Shown in pieces: positions 56,352 to 64,000 of a DNA stretch of 64,000 nt. The DNA lies in the NCBI RefSeq assembly GCF_900116615.1, contig NZ_FPBF01000003.1, positions 496,001 through 560,000 of the forward strand. The letters are read 5' to 3'. Below the pieces are notes generated by a model. That model was not told where the DNA came from and searched no databases. It saw only the letters and a list, made by a program, of their open reading frames with translations. Within the stretch, counting starts at the first letter, position 1. Each line of letters opens with the position of its first letter. This stretch comes from Algoriphagus locisalis (GTDB lineage Bacteria; Bacteroidota; Bacteroidia; Cytophagales; Cyclobacteriaceae). The translations under genes and the position numbers were made by a program.

Positions 56352-56404
56352 ATTGAACTCTTACAACCCGTCCTGTGTAGCGTATCGAATCCAATATCGA
56401 ATTC

Positions 56405-57052
56405 TCAAACTCTTCCCAGATAACTGGAATCTGAGAATAAACAGGAGTTAGCCCCCTTTTTCCGATAAAACGCTAGATAGACACACCAAGTCTTTCCCAA
56501 ATCCTTTTCTGAAATTGAAATCTCTGCCTGCAAGCCTGATCTGGTACCGGCTTCTTTAAACCAATAGTATTTGCCTGATTCCGGATGGAGGATAAAAACC
56601 ATGCAGTAGTCTGGAAAATAAGAACTCCCCTGCCCTGAATTATCGCCCCAGTTGATTTGGATAAGCTTGCCGCTTCGAATTACCTGAGCTCCCTCGGGTC
56701 CCAATAATGGTCCCTCGCTGATTTTGAGATAAGCAGGATCAATACGAGGTTCCTGCCCGAAGGTGTAGCCTTTATTGACCAAATCCCGGAAAGCGCAATG
56801 CATTCCCTTCCTGCTTTTAGTAGATTGATTCTGAAAACCGAAATTTAAGACTTCCTTGAAAGGCTTTAGAAATGCATTGATTTCCCGGAATCGCTGTCTG
56901 TTGAGCAATTGAAGTGGTGTGGGATGAGTTTTGTTTCGATGATTGGGAGAAGGAAGTTTCCTCATGATGGTCTGTCCATCCATCTGGTAGAAGGTAAATC
57001 CTCCTGATTTTCCCTGGAGTCTGAGCCCTCCAAAACTTAGTAATTTTGCCAT
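56405..57052 (-). CDS. DUF6266 family protein
   Basis: 215 residues. The start MAKLLSFGGLRLQGKSGGFTFYQ, then MRKLPSPNHRNKTHPTPLQLLNRQRF, follows the DUF6266 pattern (G-x-x-G-x-x-G, x-x-R-x-x-P, T-x-x-Q-x-x-x-R). The rest is beta-rich with a central NWGDNSGQG. Function unknown; the family is frequent in Bacteroidota, often in several copies per genome. No signal peptide. It faces the second direct repeat and stands alone. Confidence 0.75.
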   Translation of the reverse strand: MAKLLSFGGLRLQGKSGGFTFYQMDGQTIMRKLPSPNHRNKTHPTPLQLLNRQRFREINAFLKPFKEVLNFGFQNQSTKSRKGMHCAFRDLVNKGYTFGQEPRIDPAYLKISEGPLLGPEGAQVIRSGKLIQINWGDNSGQGSSYFPDYCMVFILHPESGKYYWFKEAGTRSGLQAEISISEKDLGKTWCVYLAFYRKKGANSCLFSDSSYLGRV

Positions 57053-57338
57053 AATCCTGCTGTTTAAGTGTCAAATATTTATGACCTAAAAAAACAGAAC
57101 GACAGTACTTCCCGCCACCAAACGTGCGGAATATGCGGTTTTTGTACAATTTTGCGTCGGGGTAAATTCCAGAGACTAGGGTACAAAGCCTGAATTTAGG
57201 CCGAATTATGCCCGTATTTAGGCTGTTTTTTGCATAGGATTGGCACTACTTTGGGAGACCTTTTGATGAAAACGCATGTAGTTTTTCAAGCTCAAGGGAT
57301 GTTGATTTGAGTTGTCCTAGTCCTTGGATTTGGGATTT

Positions 57339-57596
57339 TTAAGGCTTTAGAGTTTGAGCAACTTGGAGTTCAAGCGCTTTTTGCTGTTCGATAAGGATTT
57401 GAATCTCCCGATAGAGTCCTTCTTCATTTTCCCATTGGGAACAGAATCCCGAAACGAGCTTTCGGTTGATTTCCAGGGATTTCAGCAACAAGTCCATCAT
57501 CCTGGAATCAGATTCAGAAAGGTGGAAATGAATATCTCCGGTGATGTTGAGAGGAGAGTCACAAAGATTACCTAGATGAAATACGAATGGTTGCAT
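57339..57596 (-). CDS. Small hypothetical protein
   Basis: 85 residues: a beta-like start (FVFHLGNLCDSPLNITGDIHFHLSES) and then a long helical part rich in Leu, Glu and Gln. No recognised family, no signal. Supported only by the open frame, its amphipathic pattern and a sensible gap (286 bases) to the DUF6266 gene on the same strand. The gap sequence shows nothing clear. Confidence 0.45.
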   Translation of the reverse strand: MQPFVFHLGNLCDSPLNITGDIHFHLSESDSRMMDLLLKSLEINRKLVSGFCSQWENEEGLYREIQILIEQQKALELQVAQTLKP

Positions 57597-57837
57597 AGAT
57601 TTTTTGATTTGTTTCAGACCAATTTCCAGGATATCAGCGGAATAGCCTATTCCAGGAAAAGATGAATTAGAAAGGCAAATGGAATAAACTATTCTGATGA
57701 ATGGCCTGCTTGAGACCTTTCAGACAAAAAATGTCAGGCAATTTTCACTGTCTCTTGGATCATATTATCCAATGGGATAATTTAGTTTATTCCTTCTCAT
57801 GGGAATTCCCTATTTTTCCAATGACAATATTCAGACT

Positions 57838-58248
57838 ATGAACGAGAAAATCCACCACGGCAGAAATATCAAGCGATTCCGGGAAATGATGGGCATCAAG
57901 CAGGAAGCCTTGGCCCACGAACTCGGGGATGACTGGTCGCAAAAGAAGATCAGCCAACTCGAACAAAAGGAAGAAGTCGAAGAAGAACTGCTGCGTCAAG
58001 TGGGTGAGATTCTTCGGATTCCGGTGGAAGCTTTTCAGAATTTTGATGAGGAACAGGCTGTCAACATAATTGCAAACACTTTCAATATTGAAAAGGATGC
58101 TTTTGTTGGTAATTCCAAACCGACATTCCACATCAATCCACTTGAAGAAATCAAAAAACTCCACGAAGAAAAAATCACCCTTTACGAGCGGATGTTGAAG
58201 GAAAAGGATGAGATGATGGGGAGATTGGAGAAGTTGTTAAATAAATAA
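57838..58248 (+). CDS. XRE-type helix-turn-helix regulator
   Basis: 136 residues from the ATG at 57838; a longer start at 57799 adds 13 residues outside the domain. The HTH is HHGRNIKRFREMMGIKQEALAHELGDDWSQKKISQLEQKE (about 6-45), Cro/CI type. A linker and a C-terminal coiled-coil stretch (EEIKKLHEEKITLYERMLKEKDEMMGRLEKLL) suggest dimers. Targets unknown. The spacing to the palindrome array and transposase just downstream may hint at a mobile association but is not proof. Confidence 0.85.
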   Translation: MNEKIHHGRNIKRFREMMGIKQEALAHELGDDWSQKKISQLEQKEEVEEELLRQVGEILRIPVEAFQNFDEEQAVNIIANTFNIEKDAFVGNSKPTFHINPLEEIKKLHEEKITLYERMLKEKDEMMGRLEKLLNK

Positions 58249-58272
58249 TATCCTTACGGTTTTTGAATATTA

Positions 58273-58305
58273 TCCTTTCTGTGACGCAGAAGGACTTTTT
58301 ATTTT
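58273..58305 (+). terminator. Intrinsic terminator after the XRE gene
   Basis: TCCTTTCTG and CAGAAGGA form a stem with one bulged T, followed by CTTTTTATTTTT. Confidence 0.75.
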
Positions 58306-58331
58306 TAAAAGAAATGACTGGATTGAAATAT

Positions 58332-58551
58332 GTCCCGTCCCTACGGGACTCTCAAACTAGTTCTTATCCTTTTTTATCCAGCCGTTAAAACGGCTGGCAA
58401 GAATATGGGTCGTCCCTATGGGACTGTAAAGGGAATTAAACCCAAGGAATTTTTTTTCGCAAAAATGCCGTAGGCATGTCCGATTATATAGCCAGCCAAT
58501 TCATTGGCTGGATCAGAAGGATTGGATAGTTTTTAAAAATGCCGTAGGCAT
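58332..58551. repeat. Run of simple palindromes left of the transposase locus
   Basis: Perfect hairpins in a row: GTCCCGT/ACGGGAC (58332-58349), CCAGCCGTTAAAACGGCTGG (58378-58397), GTCCC/GGGAC again near 58412-58423, ATGCCGTAGGCAT (58465-58477 and 58539-58551) and CCAGCCAAT/ATTGGCTGG (58492-58511). No linker of the type seen further right. The rest of the gap to 58874 is covered by the following entry. Confidence 0.75.
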
Positions 58552-58659
58552 GGATGATATGGAATTCTATTCGGGAAAAAGTTCGACACCTCCCGAAACC
58601 GCTACGCTTATCGGGACTGTCGCTTCGGGGTCGTGGGGATCGTATCGTTATTTCGTAAT

Positions 58660-58836
58660 CCACGGATTTCACCCGCGGTTATTGAGAAGTTTGACCCCGT
58701 TCGGGGTCGGAAAAATTGCCTATAAGTATCACTGAGTGAAAAACGACGGTGAAGCCGTCGAACCTCTCAATAACCCTAGGTGCAACCTAGGGAAATATGT
58801 AAACGAGGATGTGCATGCCAACCCCGAATGGGGTTG
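58660..58836. repeat. Left REP array: two bipartite hairpin units and one single hairpin
   Basis: Unit L1 (58660-58708, forward): CCACGG/CCGCGG, linker TTATTGAGAAGTT, GACCCC/GGGGTC. Unit L2 (58744-58792, reverse): CGACGG/CCGTCG, linker AACCTCTCAATAA (the reverse complement), CCCTAGGT/ACCTAGGG. Then CAACCCC/GGGGTTG (58819-58836) followed by AACTTGT. Same linker and order as the right-hand array but different stem bases. Confidence 0.85.
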
Positions 58837-58874
58837 AACTTGTAGAATAGCATACGTCTAGGTTATGATTAAAC

Positions 58875-59316
58875 TCAGAGTAGATATTTCTCATCAAAAG
58901 CAATTTCATGTTCTTCCAGCAATCTCTTATACTCTTCCAAAAAACTTTCCTTCTTATGGTGCTCCTCCTGATTTCGGATATAGTTGATCAGCCTTTGCTT
59001 TGATGGATTCTGAAAAAGCCCCATAGCCATCCTGCCAGCCTTTGAATTTTGGAAAAAGCCTTTCTCTTTTAATAAAATCATCACTTGCCAATTTGATATC
59101 TTTTACCAATGATGAAATAGCAATCGTAGGATGTACATGCGTCAATATGTGAATATGATCTTCCACGCCATTGATTCGGTGGAGATGGCAATTTTTATTG
59201 GTCAGAAGTTGGTGGATGTAGGCAAAAAGGCGCTTTTTCTGATCCTGTACTAGTGTGGGCTCCCGATGCTTGGTAGAGAAAACTATGTGGTACATCAACT
59301 GGGTATATGTGCTCAT
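58875..59316 (-). pseudogene. IS200/IS605-like REP-associated tyrosine transposase (TnpA_REP), frameshifted
   Basis: The first frame (from 59316) has YHIVFSTKHREP, the HUH motif in GVEDHIHILTHVHP and VKDIKLASDDFIK, up to WQDGYGAFSESIK. It then leaves the family. The second frame carries the missing end, QRLINYIRNQEEHHKKESF to FDEKYLL (stop at 58875), with the catalytic Tyr in NYIRNQEEHH. The shift sits near 59010 and equals +1/-2 bases. Intact relatives are single-stranded DNA transposases that recognise REP-type hairpins. As read, the protein could not carry both catalytic parts, so it is probably dead unless the frame is a read error. Confidence 0.85.
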
Positions 59317-59376
59317 AAAAAATGGGGTTTAGTAAAGGAGAGGAAGATCGGGAATTTCTGAAAAGATGTCAAGGTA

Positions 59377-59618
59377 AGTTCGACCCTTTCAGGGTCGGGA
59401 GGTATAAAGGTATTTTGAGCTCAGGATCCACGGGTTGCACCCATGGTTATTGAGAGGTTTGACCACTTCGTGGTCAGCAATTGGAAAAAATGGTGATCAG
59501 ATATATCTATTTTTGGACGGTGAAGCCGTCTAACTTCTCAATAACCGCGGGTGAAACCCGTGGACAATGGAAACCTACTTATAATGGTGAGTCCCAACCC
59601 TGAAAGGGTTGAACTTGT
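59377..59618. repeat. Right REP array: single hairpin, two bipartite units, single hairpin
   Basis: AAGTT then CGACCCT/AGGGTCG (59381-59397). Unit R1 (59428-59475, forward): CCACGGGT/ACCCATGG, linker TTATTGAGAGGTTT, GACCAC/GTGGTC. Unit R2 (59516-59563, reverse): GACGG/CCGTC, linker TAACTTCTCAATAA, CCGCGGGT/ACCCGTGG. Last CAACCCT/AGGGTTG (59595-59611) with AACTTGT. The order repeats the left array. The spacer to 59800 has no gene. Confidence 0.85.
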
Positions 59619-59800
59619 GGGACCCACGATAGGAATCGGGAGGAATTACTCACTACAGCTGTGCGGGATTCCAAAAGATATAAAAGCGTAGATGGTCCGG
59701 ATAGCTATCGCAGACTACGCTTAGCCACCACTCAAACCTAAAAGACAATAGATTAGCTCGAGGTGTGGCGAGGGCAATTATTAGACTTTAGAAAAACATT

Positions 59801-60316
59801 TTATGAGTTATTTTTCAAGTAGTTATTATAATCTTTAATGCTCTTAATTTTAACTTCTTTTATGTCCTTGATTAAAAATTCTAAAATCCCATATTCATCT
59901 AGAGATGTGCTTTTATTACCCAACTCCTTCCGCATTTCAAGAAGAATTTTACCAAGAAGAGGCATCATAATATCAGTGTAATCTGGAATATCATTTCTAT
60001 TATAGATAAATTGAAATAAGTTATTGAATGATTTAACTACTTCATCATTTCCATATAAACTCAAAGCGAGTACTTCTTTCCTATATTCATTTGAAAGAAT
60101 TTTGGTAATAATTTTTTCTTGTTCTCTTTTATTTGACCCATTACTAATCATAAGAACTAAGGGTGATATAACATTAAAATAATTCTCTCTTTTTTTCTGG
60201 AAAAAGGCCTCCTGTTCTAAGTTAAGTTTATCCCTCTGTCTTTGAATATAAGCACCAATAAAAAGGGAAACTATTGGAAGAATTACAGGAACAAATATTT
60301 CTAAAAAATCTCTCAT
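59801..60316 (-). CDS. Membrane-anchored hypothetical protein
   Basis: 171 residues. One N-terminal membrane segment (about 6-24), then a long charged, mostly helical region (QRQRDKLNLEQEAFFQKKREN) and a helical C-terminal part. The N-in layout puts the body in the cytoplasm. Family not recognised. The start overlaps the stop of a 38-codon frame upstream as ATGA, implying coupled translation. Confidence 0.65.
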   Translation of the reverse strand: MRDFLEIFVPVILPIVSLFIGAYIQRQRDKLNLEQEAFFQKKRENYFNVISPLVLMISNGSNKREQEKIITKILSNEYRKEVLALSLYGNDEVVKSFNNLFQFIYNRNDIPDYTDIMMPLLGKILLEMRKELGNKSTSLDEYGILEFLIKDIKEVKIKSIKDYNNYLKNNS

Positions 60317-60429
60317 CCCTCACCCCCTTCCACTATCCTAATCTTCTCCTCTGTCAAGCAACACAACTCATACACCAAGATGTTGATTTCGTAGTCGAGG
60401 CGGGTGATTTTGATTTGTAATCTTTTCAT
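60313..60429 (-). CDS. 38-residue small ORF, possible tail of a DNA methyltransferase-type protein
   Basis: It reads LDYEINILVYELCCLTEEKIRIVEG. This matches the C-terminal tail (LVYELYGLTEEEI.IVEG) common to Eco57I-type methyltransferases and restriction specificity proteins. Nothing upstream continues it in frame, so it is a vestige or an independent small protein. It ends in an ATGA overlap with the hypothetical gene downstream on the same strand. Confidence 0.4.
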   Translation of the reverse strand: MKRLQIKITRLDYEINILVYELCCLTEEKIRIVEGGEG

Positions 60430-60617
60430 TTGATTCTTTCCCCTAAAGATATCAGTTTACCTGAAAACGAAAAGCAGTTTTGATGTTGTGGACGGAAATT
60501 GTCTGGGATTTTTTTTGGCTACTGAGAACAGTAAAAACATAAAAGACCCCACCAAAACGGCAGATTTAATCCTCGGGATAGTATATTGGTTCATCAACCC
60601 TATAACTAACCTACTGA

Positions 60618-62765
60618 ATGAAACGGATTTCTTATTTTTCGATGCGCCGGGTCTGTAAAGACTTGATTTACGGATTGATTTTTCTACTGATTCCATTGAG
60701 CTCCCTGGCCCAATCCTCTTCCTGGCCTGACAGTATTCCTTGGTGGAAGGCAAATAACCTCCGGGTAATTCAGACCAATCTGCCTTCCTATGAGGCGGAA
60801 ACTCTTGATGCGGATTCCCTGATCGCTGATCTTAAAAGCCTCTCTGCCAACACGCTTATTATCAATGCGGGGGGAATTATGGCTTTCTACCCTACCCAAC
60901 TGGAATATCAGTACACCAATCCCTACATGAAGGATAACATGCTGGGTGATGTCATCGCCAAATGCCATGAAAATGGAATTAAGGTGATCGTGAGATTCGA
61001 TTTCAGCCGTGCGCATAAAAGTATTTTTGATAAGCAACCCGATTGGTTTTACCTCTCTCCTGAAGGTAAAAGGATCGTGAATGACGATATGTATGTGATC
61101 TCCATCAATGCTCCTTATGAGCAAGAGCAGCTATTCAACATCGTCGAAGAAGTAATTGACCTTTACCCTATCGATGGTATTTTTATCAATATGCCGGGAT
61201 ACGCTACCAAAAATGCATATACCGGGGAATATCATGGGATTGATCAGAATCCCTATGATATGAAACGCTTTGCGGAATACAGCGACGGGATGAAGCTGCC
61301 AACAAAGGAAGACTCCAGCGATCCGGTTTATATCAAATATCAAGAGTTCAAGCAATACACCTCTGACGACCTGATACGCCGTGTCCATGAGCTAGTCAAA
61401 TCCAAAAACGAGCAAATCGCCATCTGCACCTACTCTGAGAACTACGTGGATATCATCCGCCATGAGTCTCAGACCAATTCCCTGCCTTACTGGCCATACA
61501 ATGCTTCGGACAATGTGAACAGCACCCTCCATTCCTACCCAGATCATATTGTCAGCAATGCCAGTATTCAGCAGATTTCCTTTCAGTCCAGATACAATGC
61601 CGTGGAGCCGGAGGAGGTAGCTATCCGGTTGTACGAAAATATCGCCAATGGCTCAGGGTTGGATATGAGCATTATGGGAGATTTCCGTGATTATGAGGAT
61701 GAGCGTAATTTTGATACATACCGGAAGGTGTATGCACTGCACAAGAAGTATGAGCCCTATTTTGGAAACTACAATTCGCCAGCTGAGATAGCAGTAATAG
61801 CTCCCGGGTCATGGCCCTCAGGCGATGCCGCCCAAGAGTATCGTGGCATTCAGCTGATGCTCAAAGAATCCCATATCCAATTTGATATCGTAGAGAAAAG
61901 CCAGATTGCGAATCAGGAAGATCAGCTCAAAACCTACAAGCTGCTGATCCTGCCCGAAATCACAGATCTAGATGCAGAATCCTTGGAAGCACTTATCCGG
62001 ATCAATGAATCCGGCACCAATCTGATAGCTACCAATCGGTCTTTGTCTGCACATCCTGAAGCGCTTAAGCGTCTGTTTGGAGCCAAAATCAAGCAACTTG
62101 ATCATGAAGGCAGCGGCTATTACCTCAATCCCACAGACAAAAAACTCTTCACCAGATTTGAGCAGCAAGAACTGCTATTCTGGAAATTCAATCTGGGATT
62201 ATATGACTTTGAATCCGCGGATGAGCAAAAACTGCCTATCTACACTCCGGGAAGACCTGGTCCCCCAGAGAAAATCGGTGGCCACGAACCCTCAGGCTAT
62301 CATGCAGTTGGCATAAAAAAACACGCCAAAAGCAACGCCATTCTTCTGCCGATCAATCTGGGTAAACTGTATTATCTACATGGGTATGAGCAGCATAAAA
62401 ATATTCTATTGGATCTGATTGACTATACCTTTCCTGAGGTAAATGACTTGATCGTCACCGACTCACATCAACGTGTAGAAGCCATATTACAAGAGTATGC
62501 CCGGAATATCCCGGAAAATCATGCTAGCGAAACCATGGAAGGGATGATTCTTCATTTAGTTAATCTCACAGGATTCAGTGGCAATACGTATTTCAGCCCA
62601 TTACCCATCTACCAAACAAACTTTAAGATTAAAACCGGCTTTGCACCCAGCCGGATATGGAGTATGATTGATGGGAACGATATTATCTTCAGTTATGAGG
62701 ATGGTTACACTTCATTTGAGGTGGAAAAACTGGGAGATTATGAAGGCATCGTGATCGAGCGTTAA
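60618..62765 (+). CDS. Putative glycoside hydrolase (GHL6-type) with C-terminal class-I amidotransferase-like domain
   Basis: 715 residues. Signal peptide (hydrophobic 17-31, cleavage near SLAQ). The N-terminal domain (about 45-380) fits a TIM barrel like GHL6/GH42 relatives: IVRFDFSRAHKSIFDKQPDWFYLSPEG and IDGIFINMPGY are recognisable, with acidic residues at strand ends. The next part (about 390-560) resembles the Rossmann-like trimerisation/amidotransferase domain of beta-galactosidases (IAVIAPGSWPSG..., KLLILPEITDLD). Substrate unknown. Exported. It is the only glycoside hydrolase candidate in the window, 34 kb from the sulfatase locus, so a link to it is unproven. An ATG at 60642 is an alternative start. 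Confidence 0.7.
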   Translation: MKRISYFSMRRVCKDLIYGLIFLLIPLSSLAQSSSWPDSIPWWKANNLRVIQTNLPSYEAETLDADSLIADLKSLSANTLIINAGGIMAFYPTQLEYQYTNPYMKDNMLGDVIAKCHENGIKVIVRFDFSRAHKSIFDKQPDWFYLSPEGKRIVNDDMYVISINAPYEQEQLFNIVEEVIDLYPIDGIFINMPGYATKNAYTGEYHGIDQNPYDMKRFAEYSDGMKLPTKEDSSDPVYIKYQEFKQYTSDDLIRRVHELVKSKNEQIAICTYSENYVDIIRHESQTNSLPYWPYNASDNVNSTLHSYPDHIVSNASIQQISFQSRYNAVEPEEVAIRLYENIANGSGLDMSIMGDFRDYEDERNFDTYRKVYALHKKYEPYFGNYNSPAEIAVIAPGSWPSGDAAQEYRGIQLMLKESHIQFDIVEKSQIANQEDQLKTYKLLILPEITDLDAESLEALIRINESGTNLIATNRSLSAHPEALKRLFGAKIKQLDHEGSGYYLNPTDKKLFTRFEQQELLFWKFNLGLYDFESADEQKLPIYTPGRPGPPEKIGGHEPSGYHAVGIKKHAKSNAILLPINLGKLYYLHGYEQHKNILLDLIDYTFPEVNDLIVTDSHQRVEAILQEYARNIPENHASETMEGMILHLVNLTGFSGNTYFSPLPIYQTNFKIKTGFAPSRIWSMIDGNDIIFSYEDGYTSFEVEKLGDYEGIVIER

Positions 62766-62870
62766 TGATAGAAGCTAAGTACTAGGAAACTTTAAACCTC
62801 AGAATAGACCAGGCGCAGGCCTCGGCGTTATTTGTTTTGTTTTTATCTTTAACAAACAACACCCACCAAC

Positions 62871-63662
62871 ATGAGCAAAGTAATCTTTGACAGTGCAATC
62901 TCCCTTGACGGTTTTTTTGCAGGGGAAGACAGAAGCCCAAGCAATCCTATGGGCGGAATCTCTCCGAAAATCCATGGTTGGATGCATAACCCGCATTATG
63001 CATTAGCAAATCTACTACGGCTTCAAACCGCTTCAAAATCAGTCGCTATGCTTCACTTTTCGCTCTCGCCGTAGCGGTGCTACGACTCGTTCTCCAAAGT
63101 AACTGATTTTCTTGCAGTTTGAACCCTCGCTACGAATCCTAATGCATAGTCCGGGTATAAACAAAAGGCCTTTTGGAAACACATCAAAATGGAAGGCGGA
63201 ACAGAATCCGGCAAGGACAGTGAACTGATCGATGCGGTGTTTGCTCGCACCGGCGCTTACATTATGGGAAAACGGATGTTTGAAGAAGGCGAGGTCGTCT
63301 GGGCAGAGGATCTTTATGAAGCGGATGTGTATGTACTGACACATGAAAAGCAGGAACCATGGGTTCAAAAGGGCTCAACCACGTTTTATTTTATCAATGA
63401 CGGATTGGATAGCGCGTTGGAAAAAGCAAGACAATCTGCCAATGGAAAGGATATCCGGATTCAAGGTGGCGCCGAAACCATTCAGCAATTCCTGAATGCA
63501 GGACTTGTGGATGAGTTTTTCATTCATATTGCACCTGTATTCTTAGGCAAAGGTATCCGGCTATTTGAGGGAATGAACCCTGAAATCTATGATTTCGAAA
63601 TCACTGAAGTCATCCCATCAGATCTTACCACACACCTGAGATACATGCTGAAGAAGAAATAA
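62871..63662 (+). pseudogene. Dihydrofolate reductase family (RibD C-terminal-like) gene, interrupted by insertion
   Basis: 5' part: MSKVIFDSAISLDGFFAGEDRSP up to IHGWMHNP, the standard start of DHFR/RibD-like proteins. 3' part: GYKQKAFWKHIKMEGGTESG (reading from 63153), GAYIMGKRMFEEGE, DIRIQGGAETIQQFLNAGLVDEFFIHIAPVFLGKG to KKK. The two halves are in the same frame but separated by the palindromic element at 62989-63156, which brings a TAG at 63072-63074. The downstream half could start at the ATG at 63189 but would lack the cofactor-binding N-terminus. Probably inactive. Confidence 0.85.
62989..63156. mobile_element. 168-bp palindromic MITE-like insertion
   Basis: Terminal inverted repeats ACCCGCATTATGCATTAG (62989-63006) and, reversed from the right, ACCCGGACTATGCATTAG (63139-63156), match at 16 of 18. 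The inside is also an imperfect inverted repeat (63022-63043 against 63101-63123) around the central CGTAGCGGTGCTACG (63070-63084). It encodes nothing. It splits the DHFR-family gene. Exact ends and target duplication are uncertain. Confidence 0.75.
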
Positions 63663-63713
63663 AAAAAGATTATAAGAATGATACCCCATAATAAAACCCC
63701 ACTTCCCAATACC

Positions 63714-64000
63714 ATGAATCCTGCGATCCAAGATTACCACCAAAAGCTTTCAACCAAAGATCGAAAGGTTTGTGATCTTTTGGCAAAAACTCTGGATGAG
63801 GAATTGAGCGATGCGGAAAGCAAGATTTGGCATGCTCATCCCGTTTGGTTTTTGGATGGAAATCCAATTGTGGGATACAGCAAACAAAAAGCCGGAATCC
63901 GTTTGATGTTTTGGAGCGGGGCGGATTTTGGTGAGAAAAAGCTGAAAGCAGGCACTGGTAAATTCAAAGATGCTTCCATTTTTTATAATTTAGTAGAACA
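63714..64000 (+). CDS. DUF1801-like protein, 3' end cut by window
   Basis: The frame from the ATG at 63714 is open to the window edge (95 residues): LSTKDRKVCDLLAKTLDEEL, IWHAHPVWFLDGNPIVGYS and LMFWSGADFG fit the DUF1801 family (YdhG-like), a small cytoplasmic protein of unknown role. An in-frame ATG at 63678 would add 12 Pro/Asn-rich residues. It follows the DHFR-family pseudogene by 51 bases. Related to but clearly different from the DUF1801 gene at 53150. Confidence 0.7.
   Translation, partial: MNPAIQDYHQKLSTKDRKVCDLLAKTLDEELSDAESKIWHAHPVWFLDGNPIVGYSKQKAGIRLMFWSGADFGEKKLKAGTGKFKDASIFYNLVE

Noticed and set aside
56345..56400. GGGGATTGAACTC looks like the T-arm of a minus-strand tRNA
   Set aside because: The bases around the loop do not form a T stem and no acceptor, D or anticodon arms could be placed.
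57787..58164. 125-codon minus-strand frame
   Set aside because: It is antisense to the well-supported XRE regulator.
58660..59618. CRISPR array
   Set aside because: Repeats are palindromic units in both orientations with irregular spacing and no constant repeat/spacer length; no cas genes.

Overview
The window looks like part of a Bacteroidota chromosome, most likely a marine or environmental member of Cytophagales (Cyclobacteriaceae-like). Evidence: two SusC/SusD outer-membrane uptake pairs, S1 sulfatases with Bacteroidota-type lipoprotein signals, a Na+/sugar symporter, Gfo/Idh/MocA dehydrogenases, a DUF6266 protein, near absence of Shine-Dalgarno sequences, AT-rich spacers and strong intrinsic terminators. 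The genus is inference; no rRNA or tRNA gene was seen.

Layout. 1-10.2 kb is housekeeping and mixed: a cut cyclase-family lipoprotein, an ammonium transporter, an SDR, a DUF1398 protein, an ABC ATPase/permease pair and a 1250-residue SWIM-SNF2 helicase. 10.4-28.3 kb is a carbohydrate locus: two paralogous sulfatase lipoproteins on the minus strand (with msrA, a zeta-toxin-like pair and a GNAT enzyme between them), then a plus-strand series of symporter, Gfo/Idh dehydrogenase, third sulfatase, L-fuconate dehydratase, SusC, SusD and a TetR regulator. Sulfatases plus fuconate dehydratase point to a sulfated fucose-containing glycan, but no recognised glycoside hydrolase lies inside this block. 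28.7-33.7 kb is a phosphodiester/phosphate scavenging group: a GDPD-like/alkaline phosphatase fusion, a PI-PLC-like protein and a metallophosphoesterase with a TTG start. 34.2-39.0 kb is a second SusC/SusD pair without enzymes. 39.8-51.3 kb holds an Omp85-like protein, an orphan HigA-like regulator, a sialidase-like protein with an NAL/DHDPS-family aldolase, the pntAA-pntAB-pntB transhydrogenase operon, two Gfo/Idh proteins, a tiny Asp-box protein and a haem-binding protein.

51.3-63.7 kb is an accessory, decaying zone. Four genes are broken: an antitoxin-like gene by a stop codon, a KilA-N gene by a +1 frameshift, an IS200-like/RAYT transposase by a frameshift that separates its HUH motif from its tyrosine, and a DHFR-family gene by a 168-bp palindromic MITE-like insertion. 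The zone also has a 263/275-bp direct repeat with conserved hairpins and palindrome arrays on both sides of the transposase gene. The array stems differ in sequence but stay paired around a fixed linker. This RAYT/REP locus, whose hairpins appear to covary, is the most unusual structure in the window. A GHL6-type putative glycoside hydrolase (60.6-62.8 kb) and a partial DUF1801-like gene close the window.
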